This document shows, in pieces, positions 29,707-39,280 of a stretch of 64,000 nucleotides of DNA (within the stretch, counting starts at the first letter, position 1; the number at the start of each line of letters is the position of its first letter). The DNA is from Nocardia carnea NBRC 14403 (lineage in GTDB: Bacteria > Actinomycetota > Actinomycetes > Mycobacteriales > Mycobacteriaceae): assembly GCF_000308515.1 (NCBI RefSeq), contig NZ_BAFV01000029.1:62001-126000 (forward strand). Direction: 5' to 3'. The position numbers were made by a program, and so were the translations under genes. The notes below the pieces were generated by a model that saw only the letters and a program-made list of their open reading frames with translations, had not been told where the DNA came from and ran no database searches.

Positions 29707-30459
29707 CTACCGGATGTCCGGGGCCGGCGTCGGCGCGGTCTCGCCGGTGACCTGTGGGGGCCGCGTCGCTACGGCAGTGGCCGACTCGGCTGGGATGTTA
29801 CTTGCCGAGGTGGATCGCACCCGCTGTGCGAGGTTGTGGAACTGGCGTGCTTGCATGATCAGGTGAGCGGGTTCGCCGAACAGTGTGTCGAACACCGCGG
29901 TGATCGCCCGGGGGCCGTCCCGCCCAACCGTTCGGACCACCAGTCGCGTCTGATGATCGGGAAGTTCGCGCAGGTGAAAGCCCCATACTCCGCGCGCGAA
30001 GGCATGCGGGTCGGGTTCGGAGGGGGCGAGCGGCTGACCGCCGAGAAGCGTGAAATCGCTGCGCAGCACCAGAGTCGACGGGTACTCGGCGGCGGCCACA
30101 GTGAAGAAGAAGCGGCCATCGGTGGTCGCGGAGATCCGATCGCCGGTGCGCAGATCCTGCCACTCGTCGACGACCTCGGTGGCGCTGGGACGGCCCGCGT
30201 TGTCCACCTGGTCCCAGCTGTACCATCCGGCTCGGTCGGCCCCCATTTGAACCAGCCACGGCCACACCGCAGCCGGGGGAGCTGGCAAGGTGGTTGCCAT
30301 GGTCGACCGTGAACGCGGCCGGCCGATGAAGTCGTCGCCGGGATAGCTTGCCGAGACCTCGTCGTCGGTCGCGCCCCACCGCAGCATGCGGTGCCTCAGC
30401 AGAAGGGCCGCTCCGGTCGCGGAGACCGCGGTGGCGATGGAGAGCAATACCGGGCGCAT
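29707..30459 (-). CDS. SRPBCC (START-like) family protein with N-terminal membrane anchor
   Basis: A 250-residue protein. A hydrophobic N-terminal segment (about residues 4-22) precedes a START-like domain: RSRSTMATTLPAPPAAVWPWLVQMGADRAGWYSWDQVDN is the usual opening of SRPBCC proteins that include a Trp-rich strand, and the long amphipathic helix QARQFHNLAQRV closes it. ATG 30459 has AGGAG five bases upstream. It is divergent from the ppsA-like remnant across a 470-base interval with two GGGAC boxes. The ligand is unknown. Confidence 0.75.
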   Translation of the reverse strand: MRPVLLSIATAVSATGAALLLRHRMLRWGATDDEVSASYPGDDFIGRPRSRSTMATTLPAPPAAVWPWLVQMGADRAGWYSWDQVDNAGRPSATEVVDEWQDLRTGDRISATTDGRFFFTVAAAEYPSTLVLRSDFTLLGGQPLAPSEPDPHAFARGVWGFHLRELPDHQTRLVVRTVGRDGPRAITAVFDTLFGEPAHLIMQARQFHNLAQRVRSTSASNIPAESATAVATRPPQVTGETAPTPAPDIR

Positions 30460-30545
30460 AGGGGCTCCTTTTGTGGAATCGGTTCGTCACCCCCAGTCCA
30501 ATCACACCGGTCCGCGCAGGCCAGGGCCGACGGTCCCGGGTATGC

Positions 30546-30560
30546 GGTCTTCGGTCCCGA
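30546..30560 (-). promoter_or_regulatory. Candidate DosR box
   Basis: The minus strand reads TCGGGACCGAAGACC, very like the box before dosR. It lies about 87 bases upstream of the SRPBCC gene. Confidence 0.5.
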
Positions 30561-30647
30561 CTACGTGTGCCGGGTCCTAGGCCGTGACCTACCGCGCAGG
30601 GCTCACCATGGCGCTAATCCTCGAATGGCTCAGATCATTGGGAGACA

Positions 30648-30662
30648 CGACCTAGGTCCCGG
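30648..30662 (-). promoter_or_regulatory. Candidate DosR box
   Basis: The minus strand reads CCGGGACCTAGGTCG, with a CCTAGG centre, about 10 of 14 positions of the DosR core. It lies between the SRPBCC gene and the ppsA-like remnant, the second of two boxes about 100 bases apart. Confidence 0.5.
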
Positions 30663-30933
30663 TGACTCGGGCATGACGCCTCTGATCGTGCGCAGCTGAT
30701 ATCGACCACCCTGGAACTCATGCAGTCGCACGTACCCGCGCCCGTAACCCTGTGCGTGAGCACGTGGCGAGCCACCTCGTCCCACCCCGTGCCGATCGAG
30801 GCGCGACCGCCCAGCCTGCTGTATCACCTCGGCCGGCGTCGCCGCCACGAAGAGGGCCGCTCGTGCCGTACTCGCGTGATCCGCTGGCACCGGCCGTACA
30901 CACCGTGCTCGAGTGGTTCACCGCAGCCGGTAC

Positions 30934-32713
30934 CGATACATGGCTGTGGTGGTGCAGCAGATGGTCGCCGCGCGCCGGGCCGGGGTCGCGTTCACGGCGG
31001 ACCCGGCCACCGGCCACCGGCCGCCGGGATCGGATCGTGATCGATGCCGCTCGCGGCCAGGGAGAGGTCGTGGTGTCCGGGACGACTCGTCCCGATACGT
31101 ATATTCTCGACACCGCCGGGCCGCATCTACTCGAACACCGGCCTGGGCAGCAAGAGTTCGCCATCGTCGCCGGGCCGGACGGAGACCGCCGCGTCGAACT
31201 CGCCGACTCCGACACATCGACCGCGGCGCTCACCGAGCACGAAGCCGTCGAGGTGGCCGAGCTCGCGCTGGCGGTACAGCAGCACCACGGCGGCCGACCC
31301 CAAGATGTCGAGTGGGTGTATGACGAGGACACACTGTGGCTGGTGCAAGCCCGGCCCGTCACCACTCTGCGTGAATCGCACCCTACTTCGACCTCGGATC
31401 TGTCTCCGGCAACCGTGATCGTGCGCGGATTGGGTGCCGCGCCCGGCACCGCCGGTGGGACCGTACGCGTATTGTCCTCCCCCGACCAGGGGGAAGCCCT
31501 GCAGCAGGGCGAGATCCTGGTTGCCCCGATGACCAATCCGGATTGGCTGCCGACCATCAACCGGGCAGCCGCGGTGGTCACCGACAGCGGCGGAATGACC
31601 TGCCATGCGGCGATCGTCGCCCGCGAACTCGGCGTACCCTGCGTGGTCGGGGCACGATCGGCCACCACCGCGCTCACCGACGGTGACACTGTCACCGTCG
31701 ACGGCTCGGCCGGCGAAGTCCGCGCGGGTATACCCGAATGTGCTCCCATACGCACCGTGCCGGTGGACCAGGACACCTCCGTACACGCCCCACTCACCCC
31801 GACAGCCACCAGACTGTATGCGAACATCGCCCTTCCCGAAGCCGCGCGGCGCGCGGCGGCCACCGATACCGACGGTGTCGGTTTGTTGCGCGCCGAGATA
31901 CTGCTGACTCGGGCGCTGGACAACATGCACCCGCGCGAAGTGATCGCTCGTGGCGAGCAACGCGCCTTCCTCGACCGCATGGTCGATGCCCTGACAGATA
32001 TCACCACCGCGTTCGCCCCGCGCCCGGTGATCTACCGCGCAACCGACTTGCGCAGCAACGAGTTCCGGGCGCTCGGTGGCGGGGAACGCTACGAGCCGCT
32101 CGAACACAATCCGATGATCGGTTACCGCGGCTGCTACCGTTACACCCAGGATCCCGAGGTGTTCCAGCTGGAGCTCGCTGCCCTGGCCGAGGTCCGGGAA
32201 CGAACCCCCAACCTGCACTTGATGATTCCGTTCGTCCGGACCCGGTGGGAACTCGAAGCGTGCCTGGAACTGGTGGACGCCGGTCCGCTGCGCCATCAGC
32301 GCGGTATGCATCGCTGGGTGATGGCCGAAGTCCCCTCGGTCCTCTACTGGCTCCCCGAATACGTCGGCCTGGGGATAGACGGAGTCTCGATCGGCAGCAA
32401 CGACCTCACCCAGCTGACCCTGGGAGTCGACCGCGACTCCGCCGAATGCGCCCCGCTGTTCGACGAAGCCGACCCCGCTGTTCTGGATGCCGTCTCGAAT
32501 ATCGTATCCGCGGCCCGCAACTTGGGGATCACCTCCTCGCTGTGCGGGCAGGCGCCGTCCAGCCACCCTGAGTTCATCGAGCACCTGATCGGAATGGGGA
32601 TCACCTCGGTATCGGTCACGCCCGACGCCGTCCCCGCCGCGCGTCGGGCGATCGACGCCGCCGAGCGACGGTTACTTCTCGACCACGCCCGTGCGGCCAC
32701 CGGTCCCCGATGA
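30934..32713 (+). pseudogene. PEP synthase-like protein, ATP-grasp domain truncated and frameshifted
   Basis: The C-terminal two thirds are well kept: the phosphohistidine domain (TDSGGMTCHAAIVARELGVP, catalytic His) and the PEP-binding barrel (RATDLRSNEFRALGGGERYEP, VSIGSNDLTQLTLGVDRD, SSLCGQAPS with the catalytic Cys). The N-terminal ATP-binding domain is broken. Only its last part is present, first as MAVVVQQMVAARRAGVAFTA from 30940, then, after a frameshift at about 31017-31024, as RDRIVIDAARGQGEVVVSG. The first 150 or more residues are gone. A shorter product from the later frame could still be made, but could not bind ATP. Confidence 0.8.
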
Positions 32714-33746
32714 CCGCCGGGCGAACATTCGTGCAGCTGCGGGAAACGCACACCGGTGTGGTCGTGCTGTGCGGGGACCGGGCCTACAAGGCCAAGAAAC
32801 CGATCACGACCGATTTCCTCGATTTCGGCACCCCGGAACTGCGAGAGCGGGCCTGTGCGCGTGAGGTCGAACTGAATCGCAGACTCGCCCCCGATATCTA
32901 CTTGGGCGTCGCCCACCTCACCGACCCCACCGGGGGTCCGGAGGAACCGGTGATCGTGATGCGCCGCCTGCCCGAGGAATCCCGGCTGTCCAACCGGCTC
33001 GGGGGCCGCTCGGATGGATCTACCGACCTGCCGGGCCTGGTGGAATCACTGGTGGCATTTCATGCCACGGCCCCGCGTGGACCCGATATCGACCGCGCCG
33101 GCACCGTCGAGGCGCTGGGGGAGCGGTGGAACGAGCTCATGGCGAGCATGCGGCACCAGCGGGGCGATGTCCTCGACCCGCTGGTGCTCGACACGATCAG
33201 GACACTGGCGCAGCGGTACCTGTCCGGCCGGCGGTCGCTGCTGGAGACCCGCATCGCCGCGAAACGGTAGTCGACGGCCACGGCGACCTCCTCGCCGAGG
33301 ACATCTTCGAACTGTCCGACGGGTTTCGAATTCTCGACTGCCTGGATTTCGACGATCGGCTGCGCTACGTCGACTGTCTGGACGATATCGCATTCCTCGC
33401 TATGGACCTGGAGTTCCTGGGCTACCTCGAACACGCGGAATACCTTGTGCGGGAATACCGTCGCCGATCCGGCGACACCGCCCCGGAATCCTTGGTCGAC
33501 CACTACGTCGCCTACCGTGCGAAGGTCGACGCGATCCGCGCCGGGCAGGGCGATGCCTCCGCGGGTGACCGCGCGCACCGGCATCTCCGGATCGCGGTGG
33601 GGCATCTGCGGCGGGCGGCGGTGCGACTCGTCCTCGTCGGCGGTCCACCCGGTTCCGGGAAATCCACACTGGCCAGCGGACTGGCGGCACATACCGGCGC
33701 TGTCGGTGGCAGCGGCCCACCGGGTTTGGGATCGTCTCGCCGATGA
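32710..33746 (+). pseudogene. Rv2004c-like phosphotransferase/P-loop kinase fusion, frameshifted
   Basis: ATG 32710 overlaps the ppsA-like stop (ATGA). The first frame (to 33270) is the N-terminal part of an aminoglycoside-phosphotransferase-like protein (AYKAKKPITTDFLDFGTPELR, REVELNRRLAPDIYLG). It ends at TAG 33268 just before the catalytic loop, which resumes one frame over as VVDGHGDLLAEDIF and ILDCLDFDDRLRYVD. A P-loop (LVGGPPGSGKSTLASGLA) opens the second domain at about 33640, but the frame soon degenerates and ends at 33746. Rv2004c, its likely counterpart, is a DosR-regulon gene. One or more frameshifts plus a lost C-terminus make it a pseudogene. Confidence 0.8.
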
Positions 33747-33809
33747 AGCGGGCCCCGACGTGCGCCACCCCGGACTCCGGCTGCCCGAACCTCTGCGCAG
33801 CGGCGACAG

Positions 33810-34262
33810 TTAGACCGTGGGCGTTTCGGCCTGGACGGGCAACTGCGGTTCGCATACTGCCTCGACGAACTTCCCGACCTGCTGCTCCGGCAGTTCCCGG
33901 GCCAGATCGGCTTCGGTGATGATGCCTACCAGGCGACCGTGGTCGGTGACGGGGAGCCGGCGGATCTGGTATCGCTCCATCAGCGCCAGAGCGTCGCCGA
34001 TATCGGTACCGGTCTCCACGGTGTGCAGCTCGTCGCCTTGGGCATACTCGCCGGCGGTGGCAGTAGCGGGGTTGTGTCCCAGTGCGACACAGTCGACGAC
34101 GATATCGCGATCGGTGACGATGCCTACCGGCCGGTCCTCGCCGTCGCAGATCGGGAGCGCTCCGATGCCGCGTTGCCGCATCTGCTGCGCGGCGGTGCCC
34201 AGCGTGTCACGCACTCCTATATGGGCTACTTCTTCGTGCATCACAGCCTGTGCGGTGGTCAC
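33810..34262 (-). CDS. hrp1: Tandem CBS-domain protein, Hrp1 (Rv2626c) type
   Basis: A 150-residue protein made of two CBS motifs: VRDTLGTAAQQMRQRGIGALPICD...GIVTDRDIVV and VETGTDIGDALALMERYQIRRLPVTDHGRLVGIITEADLAR. It closely follows the hypoxic response protein 1 pattern; that protein is secreted and DosR-induced in mycobacteria and binds no known nucleotide tightly. GTG 34262 has GAGG five bases upstream. The C-terminal 20 residues are an extra tail. GGGACTAGGTACTC lies 70 bases upstream. Confidence 0.9.
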   Translation of the reverse strand: MTTAQAVMHEEVAHIGVRDTLGTAAQQMRQRGIGALPICDGEDRPVGIVTDRDIVVDCVALGHNPATATAGEYAQGDELHTVETGTDIGDALALMERYQIRRLPVTDHGRLVGIITEADLARELPEQQVGKFVEAVCEPQLPVQAETPTV

Positions 34263-34331
34263 TGCTACCTCGCTGTGGTGACGTTTTCGGTGATGCGCCC
34301 GATCCTTGCTGCCGGGATCGGGCGGTATCAG

Positions 34332-34345
34332 GGGACTAGGTACTC
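34332..34345. promoter_or_regulatory. Candidate DosR box upstream of hrp1-like gene
   Basis: GGGACTAGGTACTC has an exact left half (GGGACTA) and a partial right half, 70 bases before the CBS gene. Confidence 0.45.
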
Positions 34346-34595
34346 TGCGGCAGGTCTTTTGGTAGTCGATGCGAAACGGGTTTCGTTCCGCCGCGAGACC
34401 TCGACGTATCGCCTACTTCTCACGGTGTTGCGCCATTTTCCGGTGCTGTCTGCGCTGTGTCTGTGGTGGGTGGGTTCGATGACCCAAAGTCACTCGACAA
34501 CCCATCGTTCGGCACTGTAGGTGCGACGATTCCACGATTAGCGTTCGGAGACGCGATATGACACAGCCGCTGTTCACCGAGCGAGGAGATCCGGT

Positions 34596-35132
34596 ATGCG
34601 TGCACGCGTCGTCTACGAGTCCGTTTTCGGCAACACCGAGGCCGCGGCTGTCGCCATCGCCCGGGGGCTGCGCGAATTCGCCGAAGTCGAATCGGTGGAC
34701 GTGGCCCATCCCAGGCCTGCTTCCCATTCGCCCGTGGACCTTCTCGTCGTCGGCGGTCCTACCCATGCCTTCGGCATGAGTCGGCCCCGGACCCGGCAGG
34801 AGGCAGCCGAACGATTCGGTGGACCGGACGTTACGGGAGGCACGGTCGGTATCCGGGAGTGGCTCGAGGCCGAACCCCGGGCCTCCTCCGGTGCGCGGGC
34901 GGCGGTGTTCGGGACCAAGATGCAACGCCCCGGCCGGCTTCCCGGATCCGCGGCCCGCGGTATCGGCAAGCGGCTGCGCCGGGCCGGGTACGAACTCGTC
35001 CGGAGCCCGATCGACTTCTACGTCGTCGGGCTCACAGGACCTCTCGCACCGGGTGAGTTCGATCGCGCCAGGTCATGGGCAGCGCACCTGGCGTCCCAAG
35101 AAGCCGATCGTCGCGCACAGCAGTCGCGATAG
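34596..35132 (+). CDS. Flavodoxin-domain protein
   Basis: A 178-residue protein: strand 1 and the FMN phosphate loop are RVVYESVFGNTEAAA, strand 3 VDLLVVGGPTHAFGMSRPRTR, strand 4 ARAAVFGTKM. It matches the flavodoxin/nitric-oxide-synthase-like domain seen in DosR-type clusters. It could shuttle electrons to the neighbouring nitroreductase fold protein (inference). ATG 34596 follows GAGGAG. It is the first gene of a plus-strand run with the nitroreductase and two Usp genes. Confidence 0.88.
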   Translation: MRARVVYESVFGNTEAAAVAIARGLREFAEVESVDVAHPRPASHSPVDLLVVGGPTHAFGMSRPRTRQEAAERFGGPDVTGGTVGIREWLEAEPRASSGARAAVFGTKMQRPGRLPGSAARGIGKRLRRAGYELVRSPIDFYVVGLTGPLAPGEFDRARSWAAHLASQEADRRAQQSR

Positions 35133-35221
35133 GCAGGCGGCGCGGTCCCGAGGGTTACACGCGGCGTTGACCGCCGCCGACTGTCCCCGACAAGACACCC
35201 ATCCGAGAGCGAGGACCCATC

Positions 35222-36199
35222 ATGGCCGGGATTCATCCGGACACAGAGGCCGTGCGTGCCGCCTTGGCACTGGCCGTCCGGGCACCTTCGGTGCACAACA
35301 CCCAACCGTGGCAGTGGCGAATCGGAGACCGGACCGTTCACCTGTACGCCGACGACAGCCGGCGGCTGCCGCATACCGACCCCGACGGGCGCGACGAAAT
35401 CCTCAGCTGCGGCGTGGCCCTGCACCATTTCCGCGTCGCGGCCCGATCGATGGGATGGCGAACCATCGTTCACCGGCTGCCGAACCCCGCAGACCCCGAG
35501 CACCTCGCAGCGGTCGAATTCGCCCGCGCGACTCCGACCGCGGAGGACGAAGAGCCGGCACGCGCGATAAACCGCAGACATACCGACCGGCGGCGGGTTT
35601 CGGCTCGGGAGACCCCGGCCGGTGATCTCGCCACGCTCGCTGCCGCGGCCACCGAACAAGGCGCCGATGTCCGTGAGATCACTGGTGACGCGGATCGTCC
35701 GGTGCTGGTGGCGGCGTTCGCGCGGGCCGCCGAGAAACACCGGACCGACCCCGACTATCGCACCGAACTCTCGATGTGGAGCGGCCATCACGCCGCACCC
35801 GACGGTGTACCCGCACGGAACGCCGTGCCCGTCGCCGCGGATCCGCTCATCCGTGAGTTCGCGGGTGCCACACTGCGCGAATCCGGTGTGCGGGATATGA
35901 CCGAGGGTGGAAGTATCCTGCTGATCCACACCGACTCCGACGATCGTCTTGCTCGGCTGAGGGCCGGAGAAGCGAGCAGTGCTGTGCTGCTGACAGCGAC
36001 GATGCTCGGTATGGCGACCTGCCCGATGACCGAGCCGTTCGAACTGCCCGATACCCGCGAGATGGTGCGCGGCCGGATCCTCGAGGGCGTCGGCTATCCG
36101 CAGCTTGTCGTCCGGATCGGCGCGGCGCGGGCGGGCGCGGACGATATCCCGGTCTCGCCGCGCCGGCCGCTCGACGAGGTGATCGGGCCCATGCGCTGA
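35222..36199 (+). CDS. Acg-type nitroreductase family protein
   Basis: A 325-residue protein and second member of the family in the island. Marks: VRAPSVHNTQPWQWRIGDR near the N-terminus, HTDRRRVSARETP in the middle, TCPMTEPFELPDTREMVR near the end. It differs clearly from the copy at 15459, so the two are old paralogues rather than a recent duplication. ATG 35222 follows GAGAGCGAGGACC. Its place between flavodoxin and Usp genes is typical of DosR regulons. Confidence 0.9.
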   Translation: MAGIHPDTEAVRAALALAVRAPSVHNTQPWQWRIGDRTVHLYADDSRRLPHTDPDGRDEILSCGVALHHFRVAARSMGWRTIVHRLPNPADPEHLAAVEFARATPTAEDEEPARAINRRHTDRRRVSARETPAGDLATLAAAATEQGADVREITGDADRPVLVAAFARAAEKHRTDPDYRTELSMWSGHHAAPDGVPARNAVPVAADPLIREFAGATLRESGVRDMTEGGSILLIHTDSDDRLARLRAGEASSAVLLTATMLGMATCPMTEPFELPDTREMVRGRILEGVGYPQLVVRIGAARAGADDIPVSPRRPLDEVIGPMR

Positions 36200-36254
36200 T
36201 CCCTCATCAGTAGGTGAAGTCCGGATACCTGGCCGGACCAGGACGGAGCAACCG

Positions 36255-37142
36255 ATGACAAAGGTCCCGGCCGAGGAAGCCGGCACATCGATCCTGGTGG
36301 GTGTCGACGGCTCACTGCCGCCACTGCGTGCCGCCGCGTGGGCCGGGCTGCAGGCCCAGCTGTGGGGCAGGACGCTGCACCTCCTCACATCGTGCGCATT
36401 GCCACCACGCTCGGGGATATCGGTGCCGGACGTGGCGGAGATCGAGTGGCTGCGGGCGGACGGTGAGAGGGTACTCGACGAAGCGGTGCGAACGGCCCGC
36501 GCGACAGCCGGCGGTTCGGTGCCGATCACGACCGAAGTGACCTTCGAAACGGCCACCCCGACCCTGCTGGATCGTTCGGCGCGGGCGGCGATGCTGGTCG
36601 TCGGCCGGCGCGGCCGCGGCGGGATCAGCCCGACGGTCATCGGTTCGCTCAGCTCCGCGGTGGCTGCACACGCACAGTGCCCGGTCGCGGTCATATCCGG
36701 GCAGTCCGGAACCGATCCGGTCTCACGTAGCCGTCCGGTGGCGGTCGGGGTCGACGGGAGCCCGCACAGCCTGGTCGCGCTGGAGACCGCTTTCACCGAG
36801 GCATCGCGGCGCGGAGTGGGGTTGGTGGCGGTGCACGTCTGGAGCGATACCAGTGGAATCGAAGTTCCCGCCGATAGACGGCCCACCGACGATGCTCTGC
36901 TCGCGCGGTGGATGGCCGGTCCAGCACGGCGATATCCCCGGGTGGAGGTCGAAAGGGTCGTTCGCACCGACGCGCCCGCACGGACGCTGACCGCAGAATC
37001 GGCGTGGGCTCAGCTGCTGGTTGTGGGTCGCCGCGGCCGCGGCGGAGCCCCGGGGACCGTTCTGGGGACGACGACGGTCGCGCTGTTGTACGCGGCGGAA
37101 TGCCCGCTCATTGTCGTGCACGGTGAACCCATGAGGAACTAG
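36255..37142 (+). CDS. Tandem universal stress protein
   Basis: A 295-residue protein of two Usp domains. Domain 1 begins ILVGVDGSLPPLRAAAWAG and ends VVGRRGRGGISPTVIGSLS; domain 2 begins VAVGVDGSPHSLVALETAF and ends VVGRRGRGGAPGTVLGTTT. Both ATP-binding patterns are kept. ATG 36255 follows CAGGACGGAGC. It ends 16 bases before the next Usp gene and is cotranscribed with it. Confidence 0.92.
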   Translation: MTKVPAEEAGTSILVGVDGSLPPLRAAAWAGLQAQLWGRTLHLLTSCALPPRSGISVPDVAEIEWLRADGERVLDEAVRTARATAGGSVPITTEVTFETATPTLLDRSARAAMLVVGRRGRGGISPTVIGSLSSAVAAHAQCPVAVISGQSGTDPVSRSRPVAVGVDGSPHSLVALETAFTEASRRGVGLVAVHVWSDTSGIEVPADRRPTDDALLARWMAGPARRYPRVEVERVVRTDAPARTLTAESAWAQLLVVGRRGRGGAPGTVLGTTTVALLYAAECPLIVVHGEPMRN

Positions 37143-37158
37143 CGCGGAAGGGAAAGCC

Positions 37159-38070
37159 ATGGCAGACCACGGACCCGGACCGAAGACACACTCGGAGCCG
37201 CCGATAGTAGCGGCCGCGGACGGCTCACCGAGTTCCAACTGGGCGGTTGCCTGGGCAGCTCTCGAAGCGAGTATGCACCGCTGCGGGTTACACCTGGTCA
37301 ATTCGTGGACGATACCGTCCGGTTTCGGGCCCGACGCGATCGCGACCGAGAACGATCTGCACCGGATGTACGAACGCGGTGAGCGAATTCTCGCCGAGGC
37401 GGCGCACGTGGCCCGGACGGCGGTACCGGGCGACGAACTCGCCGTCAGCACCGAGACCACCGCTCTGCTCATTACCCCGGCGCTCATCGCGCAGTCGTCC
37501 GCGGCGCGGATGCTGGTGGTCGGCAGTCGCGGCCTGGGCGCCTTCCGACGCGGCCTGCTCGGGTCGGTGAGTACGGCCGTCACCCGCCGGGCCCACTGCC
37601 CGGTCGCGGTGATCCAGGCCGACACGCCACTGGATGTGGTGTCGGCCGGCCTGCCGGTGCTGGTGGGCGTGGATGGCACCGGCAACAGCGTCGCGGCGGT
37701 GGAACTCGCCTTCGACGAGGCGGCGCGACGGTCGGTCGGGCTGACCGCATTGCACGCGTGGAGCGATACCAGCGGACTCGATATCCCGGTCCGCAATTGG
37801 GACAGCGCCCGAACATCGGCCGAAGCGGAGCTGTCCGAGAACCTCGCCGGGTATTGCGAGCGCTATCCGGATGTACCCGTCCAGCGGATCGTGACGGCGG
37901 ACCGGCCGGTCCGCTCGCTGCTCGATGCCTCGGGCGATGCGCAACTGGTCGTCGTGGGCAGTCACGGGCGTGGCGGTTTCGCGGGAATGCTGCTCGGCTC
38001 GACGAGCAATGCGTTACTTCACGCCGTAGATGCTCCGATGATCATCGTCCGCGCACCCGACGCCCCCTGA
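37159..38070 (+). CDS. Tandem universal stress protein
   Basis: A 303-residue protein of two Usp domains. Domain 1 opens with a slightly altered start (IVAAADGSPSSNWAVAWAALEA, lacking the GVDGS glycine) and ends VVGSRGLGAFRRGLLGSVS. Domain 2 is regular (VLVGVDGTGNSVAAVELAF ... VVGSHGRGGFAGMLLGSTSN). It is convergent with the Usp gene at 38110, whose stop is 39 bases away. Confidence 0.92.
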   Translation: MADHGPGPKTHSEPPIVAAADGSPSSNWAVAWAALEASMHRCGLHLVNSWTIPSGFGPDAIATENDLHRMYERGERILAEAAHVARTAVPGDELAVSTETTALLITPALIAQSSAARMLVVGSRGLGAFRRGLLGSVSTAVTRRAHCPVAVIQADTPLDVVSAGLPVLVGVDGTGNSVAAVELAFDEAARRSVGLTALHAWSDTSGLDIPVRNWDSARTSAEAELSENLAGYCERYPDVPVQRIVTADRPVRSLLDASGDAQLVVVGSHGRGGFAGMLLGSTSNALLHAVDAPMIIVRAPDAP

Positions 38071-38109
38071 ACGGTGACCGCGGGACTGTATGCCGGCTCG
38101 ATGCGGGAA

Positions 38110-39036
38110 TCAGCGGTGCTGTTCGGTATGGGTCACCATGACCGGGCAGTGCGCGTGCTGGACGAGGGCATTGCCGGTGGATCCCAGCAACAGGCCGCGG
38201 AATCCACCCCGGCCGCGGTTGCCGACGACGACCAGTTGCGCCAACCTCGACCAGCCGATCAACTGATGAACCGGTCCGGCGGGGTAGACCTTGCGAATGA
38301 CCGGGACATCGGGATACTTCTCCTGCCAACCGGCGAGCTGCTCGGACAGGAGGGTTTGTGCCGCGGTGGCCACCACCGGGTCCGTGATCGTATTCGGGTA
38401 TCCGGCAAAGCGATCGAAACGCTGATCGCACCAGGCGTGTACGGCCACGAGCCGGCTCTTGCGCTCGGCAGCCTCGTGGAATGCCGCCGCGAGGGCAGAT
38501 TGGCTCCGCGGACTGCCGTCTATGCCCACCACGACCGGGTATCCGCCGCCCGGCTGGAGTTCGGTTCCCCGATGCCGGACCACCGCGATGCTCCCTCGCC
38601 CGTGTGCGACGACGGCGAGCAGCGTGGAGCCGAGGTGGGTGAAAGTCCCACTGTCGCCGGCCGCACCGAGGACGACCATATGGGCGTCGGCCGATCGCGC
38701 GATGAGTAGTCGCGCAGGTTCCGCTTCGCAGACCTCGGGGCGGATCTGGACGCCGGGAGCGACCGACCTGGCCAGATGTGTTGCCGAGGTGATGTACTCG
38801 GCCCCGCGCCGGCGAATATTGTCGGTGATGCCGGGGGCCAGCAGGTCGAAGGAGCCCAGTGCGGCCGCGGCGGCCGTGAGATCGAGCCCGTGCACGATGT
38901 GGAGGGTCCGGCCACGCTGGGCCGCCGTTTCCGCGGCCCAGCGCACCGCTCGGTGGGAGGCGGCGGAACCGTCGGTGCCCACCACGACGGCAGCGGAGGC
39001 CAGATTGTGCGGTCGGTCCGGGCGGTGGGTGACCAT
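38110..39036 (-). CDS. Tandem universal stress protein
   Basis: About 308 residues, two Usp domains: VVVGTDGSAASHRAVRWAAETAAQRG to VVLGAAGDSGTFTHLGSTLLAVVAHG, and VVVGIDGSPRSQSALAAAF to VVGNRGRGGFRGLLLGSTGN. It is the closest relative of the truncated Usp at 16596, and shows what that protein has lost: about 60 N-terminal residues. ATG 39036 has GAAGGG about 9 bases upstream; a GTG at 39102 gives 22 more residues without Usp character. Confidence 0.9.
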   Translation of the reverse strand: MVTHRPDRPHNLASAAVVVGTDGSAASHRAVRWAAETAAQRGRTLHIVHGLDLTAAAAALGSFDLLAPGITDNIRRRGAEYITSATHLARSVAPGVQIRPEVCEAEPARLLIARSADAHMVVLGAAGDSGTFTHLGSTLLAVVAHGRGSIAVVRHRGTELQPGGGYPVVVGIDGSPRSQSALAAAFHEAAERKSRLVAVHAWCDQRFDRFAGYPNTITDPVVATAAQTLLSEQLAGWQEKYPDVPVIRKVYPAGPVHQLIGWSRLAQLVVVGNRGRGGFRGLLLGSTGNALVQHAHCPVMVTHTEQHR

Positions 39037-39280
39037 GTCGTGGGTCCCTTCGGCTCGACGGGCACAGTATTCGTAGATTAGAAGCTCGTCTCCGCCCGGC
39101 ACGCCTGTCGTTTGTCATGAACCCGGGGGCCGAAAGGTGACAGTCCGGTCCATCGGGTGAACAGCGTGGCGCCTTCGACGCGGGGATCGGTGACCTTCGC
39201 CTCTGCCGGTGATCAGCCGGTGGGGGAACAGTGAGGATCACGACGTACTTACCGATCGCTCACGACGAAAGCAGCTGAGG

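Noticed and set aside
39120..39160. A further DosR-like box before the WS/DGAT and Usp genes
   Set aside because: GGGGGCCGAAAGG lacks the GGGAC half and the spacing is off by one; too weak to list.
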